A stretch of DNA of 64,000 bases from Sebastes aleutianus (Eukaryota > Chordata > Actinopteri > Perciformes > Sebastidae): assembly GCA_916700875.1 (NCBI GenBank), contig CAKAKS010000031.1:9573977-9637976 (forward strand), given 5' to 3'. The notes beneath the pieces are model-generated. The model made no database searches. It was not told the origin of the DNA and saw nothing but the letters and a program-made list of their open reading frames with translations. Positions 11,713 through 23,821 of the stretch are shown piece by piece; the stretch's first letter is position 1, and every line of letters starts with the position of its first letter. The position numbers were made by a program, and so were the translations under genes.

Positions 11713-11759
<47 letters not shown>
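11713..11759 (+). repeat. (GT)n microsatellite
   Basis: About 23 GT units. Confidence 0.95.
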
Positions 11760-11761
<2 letters not shown>

Positions 11762-11841
11762 TCAGAGAAAACTATATTAAAGGTCCCATATTATAAAAAA
11801 ATTAGATTTTAATGTTTTTTTTTATTATAAAGCATGCTTAA

Positions 11842-12076
11842 AGGGACTATTTGTAACTTTCAGAAATGCTTGTTAACAGCGACACCTTTGCACTGTAGGA
11901 ACATGGCAGCTGGCGCCGTGAAGAGGACCCGCTAGATAGGCTAGACGGCTCATTCTAAGTTAACGAAAACACAATGATTCCTATTTTCAGGTGATTATAC
12001 ACTAAAGAAAACTTACGTATTAATATTACATTCCATTTCTGCCAATAGATCCCCTTAAGAGTTACACACTGTTCCT
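11842..12076. mobile_element. TTAA-flanked MITE, family shared with 41517-41847
   Basis: TTAA lies at 11838-11841 and 12077-12080. The inner ends are AGGGACTATTTGTAACTTTC and GAGTTACACACTGTTCCT, so the terminus reads roughly AGGRAC.NTGTGTAAC. The reverse complement of the right half (ggggatctattggcagaaat, then ggaatgtaatattaatacg) matches the element at 41517-41847. Families with TTAA target duplications include piggyBac and Kolobok-type elements; which one cannot be told from termini alone. No ORF. Confidence 0.7.
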
Positions 12077-12235
12077 TTAAGAATGAAAAGGATTATCAAG
12101 ACACAAACAAGGTGTCAGGGCATACTTTTTACATCTGAAGTCTGGTAGGCTAAATGTCATATCTTTACATACTATAAATTGATAGATTTTTCTTGCCATT
12201 TTTGCATAGCGTAGGCCTACTCAGATGAATATTAC

Positions 12236-12836
12236 TAGGGCTGTCAAAGTTAACGCAAATATGTTTTAACGCCACTTCTTTAACGGAATTTGCGTGAAGA
12301 TACTAGTATCATAGAGGAATCCATTGGTACCAACCACGTCATACTAGCTTGTCGGGAAGGAGGTTAAATAATGCTCCAAACTTGCACTAAATGTTGGTGA
12401 GGAAAAACTGGCATGGCCATTTTCAAAGAGGTCCCTTGACCTCTGACCTCAAGTTATGTGAACGAAAATGGGTTTTATGGGTTCCCACGAGTCTCCCCTT
12501 TACAGACATGCCCACTTTATGATAATCGCATGCAGTTTGGGGCAAGTCATAGTCAAGTCAGCACACTGACACACTGACAGCTGTTGTTGCCTGTTGGGTT
12601 TGAGTTTGCCATGTTATGATTTGAACATGTTTTTTTATGCTTAATGCAGTACCTGTGAGGGTTTCTGGACAATATTTTTCATTGTTTTGTGTTGTTAATT
12701 GATTTCCAATAATAAATATATACATATATTTGCATAAAGCAAGCATATTTGTGAAAAAATGTGCAACTAATCAGGATTAACTATGGTCGATCATGCGATT
12801 AATCGCGATAAATATCTTAATCGATTGACAGCTCTA
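12236..12836. mobile_element. Non-autonomous hAT-like element, copy 2
   Basis: The ends TAGGGCTGTCAAAGTTAACG and TTAATCGATTGACAGCTCTA are flanked by a perfect 8-bp duplication, aatattac (12228-12235 and 12837-12844). The body aligns with copy 1 (2578-3296), including 'ccattggtaccaacca' and 'gtctcccctttacagacatg', with about 120 bp less sequence. Non-coding. Confidence 0.9.
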
Positions 12837-12844
12837 AATATTAC

Positions 12845-14936
12845 ATCTTGGAAATAATCTCAATGAGACTTTCTGAATAATAAAGCTTCACCAGCAAACT
12901 CACAATCGAGCAAATTAAAGATAAAGATTCAGCCAAGTCATTAAAACTTGGCTCTGTGGATATTGTAGTTTGTGTTTGAGTGCTTCTGTTACTGTATCAA
13001 CATCATGGTAATAGCAACGACTGATCCATAGATGAAGCCAGTCTTTACTGTAGCATTAACAACATTAGTAACATCTGTCACAAACCAGTCATTAGCACGA
13101 CAGAAGGATTGCCGTGGCTCTTTTGAACGAGATATATTCCCATTTACAAACCCATAACTTATAATATAGACACACATATACGAGTACAAGTAAGCAGAAT
13201 CTAACACAAATTACACTACACCAACACACCTAAGAATGTAGCCCATACCCCATTCCTACTTTAACACATGCACACAAGTATATACCATACACCCGCAGTT
13301 ATTCATCTACCTACTGAGGCCACGGCATAGTAGCAGTCAATGGCGCGGGAGTATTTTTAGATTTCATGTGGGTTGCAGATGCTGCTCTACTCAACCAGGT
13401 CACAGCAAATAGAACAGTGTTTTTCACTGCAACATCCAATGCCCTTGACTTCCTCTCGGTTTTCCCCCCTAAATGTTTGCCTTCCCGTATTCAGTGTCGA
13501 TTTTTTTTAAAAGAAGAAATTTGAGAGCAGCGATTGTGATTATTATGTCGCAACCTGCACTTTAGCTCCATCTTCTCTACTCAGATTTCAGTCTTCGTCA
13601 TTGGTCCTGGCAGATTAGGCCAAGACGCTCAACTGGCCTCCAGGCTGCTGGCAGTGATATGAGCTCTATGTTTTCCCCCTACTCAGTATTGGCCCAAATT
13701 AAAAGCGTGTTTTTTAGGGCAACATAGGGCATTTATAATTGACTATGAGAAATCTGACACAGTTGCAGCACCAACTGTCGGAAATCCACAGCGAATCATC
13801 CTGTCAGCTCGGATATATATACGTATAATCAGTTGTCATATGAGCATGAATGTAACTCCTGTTTCCAGACTGGAGGGGTTCCCTTGGTTTTTGGAGTCAG
13901 GGGGTGGAGAGTTATTATCTAAGAGAACAAAAGCTGAAGAGCAGAGAACAGAGCAAACTCCCCCTCCTCCCGTTTCTTTCCATCCCTTCCTTCATCCGCC
14001 CCCATCATCTCTCCATCCCCCCCCTTCTCCTCTCCGCACACCAACACAAACGCCTGCCATCTGACACCCCTCTAAGGAGTTCTGTTTCAAGAGTTGTCTT
14101 CTAAAAAACACACACATAAACACTGTGTGGTGGTTTGCGAGGAAGAGCTCCTCTATGTTCTCAATCCAAGGCGGAGAAACAGGCCAAATGGCACAGAGAG
14201 AAACAGACGGACGGACAGACAGACACCCTTACTGCGCGTTAATCAGGCCTACGTGCACATGGAGAAAGAGGAAGAAGCACGAGAGGATGGAGAGGGACTT
14301 TCCGTAGGTCGCAGCGTGTGCGTTAACAACCGTTGGTCAATTGGTGTGATGCCACCTGGCTGTCTGACCACAAGCAGGACATAGGGAGTTGTGTGTGTGT
14401 GTGTGTTTGAGGAGTCTCGCTGGGCCGGACAGAACTTCGACGGGCAGCAGATGGCGGTGCCAGCGTGGCATCGGCATAAGAGCAAGGCGGACTCACACAC
14501 ATGGATGCACACAGGAAGTTTCAATAAATACTAATCTGACTTTCAACACCCCGCCACCCTTTGTACTTTTTATCAACCGTGTATGGACGTATCCAACTAG
14601 TTCTTTCATTTTTTTTGTCCTTGCTTATTAATACCCGTGATTATGCAGACCACGCTTCTAATTTCTTTTCTAATTAAAAAAAAGTCCTCGATATATTACG
14701 GAGGAGACAGCGTGTCACTGTCAACAAAGGTATAATCAATCTGTTAAATGAATGCCGTTCAACATAGTACAATGCTGGTGTCAAACAGGTGATGTGGAGT
14801 CTTTGTAAGCCTAATTTGTTTAGTGTGTATCACTTTTTAAATACAATCTTATTGTAATGTTAGAGCTTTATTATACACACAAACAAACTCACTACTTTTT
14901 AGACATCGACACATACATAAACATACAGATGCAAAG

Positions 14937-14938
<2 letters not shown>
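12845..14938. other. Non-coding stretch
   Basis: No exon with paired splice sites was found. Pyrimidine-rich (13970-14040) and GT (14390-14406) tracts explain the longer spurious ORFs. Confidence 0.4.

Positions 14939-14971
<33 letters not shown>
14939..14971 (+). repeat. (CA)n microsatellite
   Basis: About 16 CA units. Shorter CA runs also occur at about 15388-15419 and 15530-15543. Confidence 0.95.
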
Positions 14972-14973
<2 letters not shown>

Positions 14974-15979
14974 CTGTGGCTGAACAGCTGTCTAGGGAGT
15001 GGACGACATCTCTATTGTTGGAGCGTGATGGATGAGACAGGAGCTTTAAATGCAGCGCTGTGGTGGACTATGGACTGAGGGGGGGGAAACATATTCCTCT
15101 GCCAGCACTGTGCAGCTTCATTACGGCAGGTGATGGAAAAATATGTTTCGGAGTGGCTTTTTGGGGAAGGACATCCTTTTCCGATGTCCTTTTCCATCTC
15201 AGAAATGTGAAGACAAGAGCCGTCAAATTAGGATCACATGGAATGAGCAAATGATGACATGACACCTCCACAATACTGGTGATGTACAAATAGGATGGAT
15301 TTGCTTTGAGGGCATGTATGTGTGTTTTGGAAGAGTTGTTTCATATCTGGGCTTTTTAGATCGATAACTCTCAGTCACTTCCCCTCACACACACACACAC
15401 ACATAAACACACACACACAATGTGGTTGGTAAATAACCTTGTTGTGTGAACATCTGTTGTCAGTGACAGGTGATGGTAAAGTGAGACCACACTGCTGCCC
15501 CCACCCGAAACCTCACACAAATAATACACACACACACACACTCACAGTGTGCAGCTCAAGCCTTCGGCTGTCAGACCCGATCTCTGTCTCTCTGTACTGG
15601 TGGTGACAGCATGACATACACACCCATCAAAAGGGTTGACACTCTCTTTTGTTCGCCTTAATACTCCAGGATCATCAGGCCTTCTCACCAACACAACACA
15701 CGCTGTTCTAAAACACAACAGCAGCTTTTTTCCCCCAAAAGTCTCTATTCTTAGACCAAAAATCATTAAGAAATAAAAAACAAAGTCATACCATCCTTGA
15801 TGGCAAGTGTCTTGTGCAACACGTTGACTGCATTCTGGCTCCAACATAGTTCCATAGCTGACCCTGACCCCTGACCGCCCTGTTGAAAACAAATATATCC
15901 TTTTGGGACCACTGAAATATCATATATCATCTAGGCATCCAGCAAAAGCAGTAGCCTGATAATCAGACTTAATTGCCAT
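14972..15979. other. Non-coding stretch
   Basis: Apart from short CA runs nothing is recognised. The 116-codon minus-strand ORF at 15542-15892 has no domain. Confidence 0.4.
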
Positions 15980-15983
15980 TTAA

Positions 15984-16330
15984 AGCTAGGGTTGGTAATC
16001 TTGAAAAACTAACAAGAGTATGCTAGATTTTGAAAATGATCCAACCGAAAAAGCCAGCCCAGTGTTGCCAACTCTTTTCCAATGAAAGTAGTTAGCAACA
16101 CTAGCTCCAAAAGTCGCTAGATCTAAGCAAAAAAGTCGGCAAGTTGGCAACGCTGACAGTCCGTCGCTTCAGGCTTCTCTCCAAAGCCACTTCCCTCAAA
16201 TTATCATTATGAACGTGAACATGGCTACTGTTAGTACTCACAGCTGTCAAGCTAGCAGCTTGTGGAAGACTCCGGTGGCAAAGTGGATGCAGGCAGGCAG
16301 ATAGATAGACAGGTATCCCTTTCATTCGAA
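15984..16330. mobile_element. Fragment of a TTAA-type repeat
   Basis: It starts at TTAA (15980-15983) with AGCTAGGGTTGGTAATCTTG, a terminus I recall from a fish repeat whose other end is the inverse, gattaccaaccctagct. The right terminus was not found, so the copy appears truncated. Inside, gttgccaac and gttggcaac occur as an inverted pair around 16060-16150. Confidence 0.45.
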
Positions 16331-18135
16331 AAATTCACATTTGATTTATTAATTGCTGTCGGGATGTAATGAGAATTTCAACAAATGTAACAGAAAATAT
16401 TTCTAAAATCTTTACCGACACTACCTTTAGTTTGAAATGTCTAACACATCAGAGACATGGGTGATGAATCAGACGTCTAAAACCAGACTACATAAGTAGA
16501 CTCATTTTATTTCACTAATTACCTCCGGGGCTCACTCTGGACGATGTCGAACTATGTAATCACGTTGTACCGAGATGGTGATGTTAGTTGTTCCGAAATA
16601 CAGACATGCGATGAAGCCTTCTCAGTAAGCTTGAGAAAATCCGGCTAGACTCTTCAGTCTTTTCTTTTAAATCAATCCCAAAAACCTTAATACAGTAGCT
16701 TTTACTTTGGCTCTATATTGAAAGACATAATCCTTTATTAGTATTTCAATATCTGTTAATTTCATTACACCTGCTTTTTGAAAAAAATATTCATCTCCTT
16801 ATCTGGTGTTCTGTTGAGCACTTTGTACATTTTGCCTTGAAATTAAAGCTCTCCACACACCAACAATAACGAGGTGACACAACTTCACAATTTGACATCT
16901 GATGATCCATCATTATTGCTCTTCTTTAAACGTGCAGAAGGTGACAATTTTTGTTATGAAGGGACCGTGTCATTCAGTAAAGGAAAGTAACACAAATTCA
17001 GTCTCACCATTTGCATGCAACTTACTACCTGCCTTGTATTCTTGGCACGTTGATACACTCACAGTTGAATGAATAGACACCTGTACTGTACATGCACACC
17101 TGCCCAAAAACAACCCAGCTTTAGAAGTGGGAACACGCAAAAGCTGAGAGAACAGACTTCAACTAAAACAGACCGTTGGCTAGATGATGCAAAGCGGTGA
17201 AACCATGAAAACTCCTGCCTTAGTCGCTGTTGTATCAGTCGGGCTAGTGTGAGCTATAACTTGAAGGTGTCTTAATTTGACTGCATGCTCATATGACATC
17301 CCATCACATGTACAGTGACTTTACACAAAGGAAGGAGAAAGAAAAGCAGAGAAAGAAAGCCAGAGATACACAATAGAGAGGAAACCCATACAGGGTAGCT
17401 CTGATTGCAGCATTGATCTCGACCTTGACGAATATTGTTTACTTTACATCAGTGGGGGACATCAATCTAGCCTGTTCAACCTCTACTCCACATGCTCAAT
17501 CATTACTTGTCAACCACCTGCCCGCTCCCTCCTTCCCCATCCTACATAACATCTCAGTGCTTTCATCTTCCCCCATCTTCACATCCTTCCACTCAAATCT
17601 TTCCTCTCTATCTCCTGAGATTCTCTCCAGACCCCTTGCCTCGATGTTCCTGCACTTCAAAAGCAGCAGAAACAAGGGGAGAGCCACGGGGGAAGAGAGA
17701 GAAAGACGTATAGAGAGGCTCCCGTATCTAAACTGGTGGTTGTTAATGAATAAAGAGCCGCAGTGCGAGCAGGTGTTGGGAAAGAGATTATTACCAAATA
17801 CTGGATATCACATCAGAATTGGGAATACATCACATTCGTAATGGCAGAAAACGTGACAAATAAAAATTTGTTTTGTCTGCGCCTGTGGGTGAGAGAGACA
17901 GCGACAGCGTCTGCCTAAATCCTTCCATCTGTTGAGCAATAACCGACCTCACATTAGATCAGGCTGAAAGGAGGAAATAACAAACAATGTTCCAGATCAC
18001 TGATTTCCAAACTGCAGAGACAAAGTCAGTGCATCAGTCAAATATGTTTAGTGGTTCTGTCAACACACCAGACAGGTTGATTTTTTAAATGTTACATGGA
18101 GTTTCACTCACTTAAGCACACACACCTACCCCGCC
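16331..18135. other. Non-coding stretch
   Basis: A 142-codon ORF at 17413-17841 is Ser/Pro/Leu-rich from a pyrimidine-rich tract, with no domain or splice support. No repeats were recognised. Confidence 0.4.
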
Positions 18136-18445
18136 TGTATGGAGGACGGAACCTGCCAAAATAAAAAAATAAAAAAATAAAAATGCTATTATTCTGTTTT
18201 AATAGATAAATAAAAAGGAAAATTAAATAGAAGAGTATAAAGAAAGGGGAAGTAATGCAAAGATAAATAAATAAATAAATAACGAAGCATGACATATCAA
18301 TTTATGTCACATTTTATAAATGAATTAATGCCTACATTTATTTCTAATATTATTTTGGTTAATTTAATGACATGGGCCTATTTGTTTATTTATCGAGTGA
18401 TTTATTTATTTATTTTTGATTTTGGCAGGTTCCTTCCCCCATACA
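18136..18445. mobile_element. Short inverted-repeat element
   Basis: TGTATGGAGGACGGAACCTG CCAAAAT at the left is mirrored by ATTTTGGCAGGTTCC TTCCCCCATACA at the right, giving arms of about 27 bp followed by A-rich/T-rich (AAATAA)n extensions that also pair. The flanks show no clear duplication. A MITE-like hairpin element is the best reading. Confidence 0.6.
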
Positions 18446-19026
18446 CCTGAACACAGTAATATTGAGCATAACTTCTGTGATCCTGTCCGTCTATTTGCAA
18501 AGCTATTAACATCATTAGCTCATCTTTTTGAGCATATTCGGCTAATCAAGCTGTACACAAAAATCACAATTCATTACTTTGAAAATCACAGATGATTCCA
18601 TCCTGGAAACCATTTTTGATGAGTAATGACTTGACTCATCAAGTCTTACTACGCGGCTTTTGGCAGATAATGTGATTTAATTTAATGCCAGCGAGTGTGT
18701 GTCAGTGACTTCATATGCAAACATTACAGTAACATGGATCTTCTAAAAAAGCAAAATGAAAAAAATGTCAGGTCACATCTGACAAATATGGAGCTATAAA
18801 ACACTGTGTATATCTCAACAAATGACTGCTCAGTATAAATTCACACCATGTGTGGTGCCATGCTGGTTCCACATTCATTCAGCGTAGCACCGATATGTTG
18901 TTTTATTAGAACGTCAAGAGCCACGTTGAGGAAAATATGTGAAGCAGGACTGTGTTGATGGTGGTCGAGCAATGCTTCCAAATGAAAATGTTCCAAGGTT
19001 TTCTTCCAATCCAGACTCTGAATATC
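18446..19026. other. Non-coding stretch
   Basis: No supported gene or repeat. Confidence 0.4.
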
Positions 19027-19125
19027 CACCCGATTTGACTATTATCAGCTCATTAAATGTGCATTGTTATAAGCCTCATAGACATGGGTCAGTAGGGACC
19101 TGCTACACCTACTACATTGTAGACA
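19027..19125 (+). mobile_element. Single arm of the 'cacccgattcaact' foldback family
   Basis: The order cacccgatttgact, attatcagctcattaaatg, ataagcctcatagacatggg, tcagtaggg, ctacacctactacattgtag matches the left arms of the foldbacks at 29763 and 47239. The matching right arm is not found nearby. A piece of the family's interior occurs at 19795-19910, so this may be one broken copy split by other sequence. Confidence 0.6.
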
Positions 19126-19500
19126 ACTGCAAAACTACACATTCTTGGTTTCCATTGGGATACATCCAGTCTCTTGGGTGAAAATACTGTGTTTTGTGTC
19201 CCATCCATCGCCCCCAGTGATTCTCTGAGTTATTCTCTGATTATTCTGAGTCTGTAGCACTCTGCTGGGTCCGCGAAATTTTTTTCTATAAATTATAAAA
19301 TTGTGCTGCATTATTAAAAAGTGCAAATCTACAGATGAGGACCATTTGCACCAATAAAACAAGCATATTGTATCCATTACTCCCACCCACCTTAGCTTGT
19401 GGCCACTAGAAACTCTGATATGATGTGACACACAGCAATAAGTTCATTATTTTGAATTTGAAGCACTTATTAAAAGTCAGCTTTAGACTGATAATAAACT
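19126..19500. other. Non-coding spacer
   Basis: No supported gene or repeat between the foldback arm and the LINE-like tail. Confidence 0.35.
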
Positions 19501-19534
19501 GTTTAAATATCTGGATTTATTAGGACTATACCAG

Positions 19535-19592
19535 TCTCGCTACTTGCTCCCAACTGTGGGAATAATAAAGGATTGTATCTTATCTTAACAAG
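19535..19592 (+). mobile_element. LINE-like 3' tail with (ttatc)n end
   Basis: The phrase actgtgggaataataaagga followed by ttgtatcttatcttaac resembles fish LINE 3' ends of the type 'tgtgggacaataaagg' plus a (ttatc)n tail. Only the last few tens of bases can be recognised, and the clade is not assigned. Confidence 0.4.
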
Positions 19593-19794
19593 ATTCAAAC
19601 TAAAATGTGTTTCTGTTTCACTATGAAACAGGTCTGAAGTATTTAGGTTGAAAAGTTTTCGAATACAAATAGTTACACTGGCATCTAAGAATACAAATGG
19701 TAGTAATGTTTAATCGGCATTGCAATTATAAGGGGGTCCTTGGAAAATGTTCTCCTCTGTAAGGGGTCCCTGGCCCCAAAAAGGTTGAAAACTC

Positions 19795-19910
19795 TTGCTC
19801 TACTACTCTACTACAACGCCTCACTTTCAATTTTGCTCTTGTCATAATTACTACGATCGCTAGAGGTCGCTTTTTTTAATCCTTCTTTTGGTGATCGACC
19901 ATGGGCCTCA
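19795..19910 (+). repeat. Interior fragment of the foldback family
   Basis: 'cataattactacgatcgcta gaggtcg' followed by ccttcttttggtgatcgacc closely matches 30176-30236 inside the foldback at 29763-30325. No arm adjoins it directly. Confidence 0.55.
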
Positions 19911-20701
19911 TGGTAGTAACTGTACCTCTTGATATTGTATCATTATCTAAAAACAATCACTTTACCTCCATAAAATACCATATGCAGAGTAACTATGTAC
20001 ACAGCAACCAAATGTGCAAAAATAAAACATTACCGTCATTAATTATTCATACACTTAGAGGTCTTACTGTTGATTCAAGCTAAGTGTTATGTTAATTGTG
20101 TGCGTGCACATTTCTCATATCTGACAGATGGTATGTGTATGGGTGTGTATTTCATAATAGAGTATTACAGAGCAATGCAAATCCCCTGGACTTAGATCCA
20201 AAAGAGTTATGTGTGATTGACACGTCTCTGTTTATAATACCCTCTCTTACTCCCTCACTCAACATTAGCATCCATTTCTGCCCTCCCGGTTCCCTAATGG
20301 TGGTTCAGGCGCTGGATATCTGGGTACTATGATGAAAATGAGCGCGGGATATTTACATCTGTGGAGCTAATCCACTTTTAATGTGTCCCAGGCCCTTAAT
20401 CTGCTTCTTTTATTTATGAGTCTGGCATGTCGGGTTTAAAGGTGTTAATTACAGTTCAGTTTTAGAGAGGCAGCTGTCTACTCCTCCTTGTAGCACAGGG
20501 AGATGTGTGTGTGTGTGTGTGTTTGCATGTGTCCGCATATTTGTAGATGAGTGGGTGCCCCAATTAGAGTTTAAATGTGCACACGGGCAACTAAAATCAT
20601 CAACCAAAATATTTGTGTTTTTTTTGCACCGACTTCTTTTAGATACACTTTATCCCCGCAGGAGTTTGTGCACAAAACACACAAACACTACTGACATTTT
20701 C
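19911..20701. other. Non-coding stretch
   Basis: Only a short GT run (20503-20522) stands out. Confidence 0.4.
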
Positions 20702-20705
20702 TTAA

Positions 20706-21496
20706 AGCAGCAGTTGGTAGAAATGGAGCAATTCTAATTAAAACAAATATCCAGACAGTAGTGCATGAGACGGGTAATCTGAAAAATAAATCTTGTTCCT
20801 CTGTGTCCTCCGGTGCTCCTAATGGCATCCAAAAGATTTCACAGACCGGAGTAAAACAACAAGTCAGAGCCGAGCTGGAGCCTGCCGTTCAGCTGCCGTC
20901 TATGAGAGCCGGCTGTCAATCACTTGTGATCTCCGATCAAACAGTCAAACTAGGCAGCACTGATCAAATATGAATTAATATTCTGTTGCTGTAATGCCTA
21001 TTTCTCACCTCAAATGCTTGAAAGTGATATGATAAAGTCAAATGATAAAGTTTGTGATTCGGCAGCCATGTTGAGATCAGTTGAGGAAATACAAAGCACC
21101 GCCCACCAGCCGGAGCAAACTTTCTCATTTTACAGCTAAAGAGTACACTACAAGATGTTTCTGAAAACATTTGAGGCGAGATATAGGCATAACAGTAACA
21201 GAATGTTAATCCATATTTGATCAGCGCTCTCTAGTTTGACCGTTTGATCCCAGTTCACGAGTGATTGACGGCTGCCTCCGTTGAATGAACAGCCAATAGG
21301 AACGCTCTCTCTCTGAAATGACCTGTGATTGGTCAAAGTCTCCCATCACGGGTTAGACTTTTTAAAGCCTGAAAACAGAGCCAAGAGGAGGAGTAGGAGT
21401 CTAGTTATCTCTCAGAACACTTGAATTACAATATGCTGAAAGGCTATTATGGAATTTTTGCCCAGAGATGCCAACAATATTCTGCCTACTGCAGGT
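20706..21496. mobile_element. TTAA-flanked element, copy 1 of the 'AGCDGCAG' family
   Basis: TTAA (20702-20705) is followed by AGCAGCAGTTGGTAGAA, and the right end ATTCTGCCTACTGCAGGT precedes TTAA at 21497-21500. The interior shares blocks with the element at 26071-26680: gacagtagtgcatgagac, agagccgagctggag, agtacactacaagatgtttc and tttgatcagcg. The two halves are partly complementary, so the whole is a long imperfect foldback. No transposase is encoded. Confidence 0.75.
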
Positions 21497-21500
21497 TTAA

Positions 21501-22895
21501 TGCTTTTTTATTATCCTGTCACTGATAAAAGAATTTCATTTCTGGTGGGGAAGTCGTTTATTACAGTTAAACCTCTCCTTATATCGATTTTTTGACAGTT
21601 TTGTCTTCCAATTTAACAGCAAACCCATCAGGATCTGTGATACTGTGCCGAAGCAGCTTCAAATGAAAGTTTTAAATTGAATTAATGATGAATGAATGTA
21701 GCTAAGCTTGGTTTTTATTCAAATCTATATGTGTCCAACCATTCCCCTCATTAGCACAAAATGACTGACATATGAAGTGATATATTGATATGTCAGGTTT
21801 AGAAACAGTGAATTAAAAAGAGGATAGGATAGTAGAGGAGTAAAAGCTGAAAGAAGAATGAGGGGTGTAACTCCGTGTTCTTAGTTCCTTTGAGTTAAAG
21901 AAATAGGGCTTCTTTCTAGTCTTACTATTTTGCCACAATGAAGACCAGCAAAATGTTCAAATTAATTTGAAATTTCTTCATCTTCCCATCGTGTTAAGAC
22001 AATCTAAATCCTGTCTAAATTTAGTCTGCTTTGAGCTTTAATCAGTGATCAGCAGCATCTCAGTATGTGTGTGTGTGTGTGTTTGATGCTGGAAGAGAGT
22101 GACATTAACGAATTATTTTAATTAGTAAAAAACAGAAAAGAAGAGAAAATGAACAGAGAGTCATGTTTTAAAATCCTTCTCAGATGGTTTTATACATAAA
22201 TGTGTGCTTGTTTGTCTGAGACAGAGATAGATAGCCGGTTAGAAGAAAGAGGAAGGGCAAATCAAAACAGCTTGCCAGAAAAAATTATGTCTCCGTTGTG
22301 TGTTTTATGTGTAAGTAGGTGTGTGTGTGTGCGTGTGTGTTCTTGCAGCTTGAGACTAGATTCACACCTGCTGCAGATTTCTTTTTTTCCCAGACACTCA
22401 GAAATCTGTCACCTCCACATCTCCGTCTCTCTCTTGCTGTCAGGCTTTCAATGATCTTTTTTTTTCTCCCACCCTTCATCTCATCGGCTTTTTCTTCAAC
22501 TTTTACATTAATTTATTTCTCATTTCCGCATATCCCACAGAGATTTTTATATCTTTTTATAACCCCCTTACTTTTTTGATCTCTCTCTCTCTCTCTCTCT
22601 CTCTTCTCACGCAGCACTCTTCTCATTATTCCTTCCTTTTTCTCAGTCTCACACTCACCTCTCTTGTGACTCCGTCTCCTCTCCTTCTCCTTTTCTTCCT
22701 TCCAGTAGAATTTCAAAATAATGGGGGCTGCGTGGTCAGGAAATCCTGCATGCAACAGAATATAACAGCATGAAGTGCATTTACCTTAACAGATCTATAA
22801 TGACAAAAAGACACTGAAGGCAAATATGTGCATTTGTTTTTCTTCCTCCTGTCATCTAAGCCCAGTGCCATATAATTAGTTCATTGATATCAACA
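21501..22895. other. Non-coding stretch
   Basis: Contains GT runs at 22066-22082 and 22319-22341 and a (TC)n run at 22580-22604. The longer ORFs derive from pyrimidine-rich DNA. No exon is supported. Confidence 0.4.
22580..22604 (+). repeat. (TC)n microsatellite
   Basis: About 12 TC units within a pyrimidine-rich tract. Confidence 0.9.
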
Positions 22896-22899
22896 TTAA

Positions 22900-23817
22900 A
22901 AAGGTGCAATGTGTAAGATATGGCCATCATTTTCATTCAAAAAATGAAATGAAATGAATGAACGTCATCTTGTTTTTAAGGGGTTTGCACTGGCTGAATT
23001 TAAGTTGCTAGCCACAGCTCCACTAACACATTTTCTCGTTTCTGCCACTTCGGATTTAATCCAATAAATAAACGATCAAAGCGTGAAGATTAAAAGATAG
23101 CAGCGTTAGTTTGACTGGCTCTCAGAGTTTCAGTTTTGGTGGAATTTTGTGTATTCTTGTCAGGCTATTAAATAGGCGTTATTAGTCGCTATAAGCCCCA
23201 TAGATGTGGGTCAATAGGTGCCTACTACACCCACTTGTAGGTTTTATCATCTATTCACATGGTAGATCACAGAGAGAAGGTATAAAAGAGCATGAAACAC
23301 AGGGTTTTCACCCAGGAGACCAGAGTTCGCATCCCGTGTGAAATCAACAATGGGTAGTTGTCTTTGTGTTCGTAGTTATTTTAACCCAAAACACAATGTT
23401 TTGAACCTAAATTTTATCTAAGTTTTTTTTTCTGCCTTAACCTTAAGAAGCTGTAGTTTTGTTGCCTTAACCTAAAGAAGCCTTTTTGCTTGTGTTCAAA
23501 ACGTGACATTTCATTCAGTTTTACAACGTGTTAGAACGGTTTGTTTTTACTTTCACAACGTAGTAGGCGTAGTAGGCCCCTACTGACCCACATCTATGGT
23601 GCTTATAGCGACTGATAATGCCTATTAAATGGCCTTATAACAGTTGAATCGGGTGGTATTCTTGCCCTGCTGTTAGTTAGTAGTTGACTTTATTTATTCT
23701 TTTTTTTTATAACTGATGACTTTAAATTTAGAGATTGCATGGACCCAGTAGTAGAGGTGAAATGCTGCTGTCCCCTATTTGTTTGGCGCATGTGGCCAGG
23801 TATTTCACATTGCACCT
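22900..23817. mobile_element. TTAA-flanked element with AAAGGTGCAATGTG termini, hosting a nested foldback
   Basis: TTAA at 22896-22899 precedes AAAGGTGCAATGTGTAAGAT, and the right end TTTCACATTGCACCT precedes TTAA at 23818-23821. The interior 23160-23655 is a separate foldback element with its own duplication, so without the insertion this element is about 410 bp. No transposase ORF. Confidence 0.75.
23160..23655. mobile_element. Foldback element nested in the TTAA element
   Basis: The left arm (aaataggcgttattagtcgc, ataagccccatagatgtggg) is the inverse of the right arm (cccacatctatggtgctta, tagcgactgataatgccta). A 9-bp duplication, gtattcttg, flanks it at 23151-23159 and 23656-23664. The interior has ttaacctaaagaagcc repeats and the phrase ggagaccagagttcgcatcc that recurs in the other foldbacks of this window. 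The outer part of the left arm appears shortened relative to the right. Confidence 0.8.
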
Positions 23818-23821
23818 TTAA

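Noticed and set aside
17413..17841. 142-codon plus-strand ORF
   Set aside because: Ser/Pro/Leu-rich translation of a pyrimidine-rich tract without any recognisable feature.
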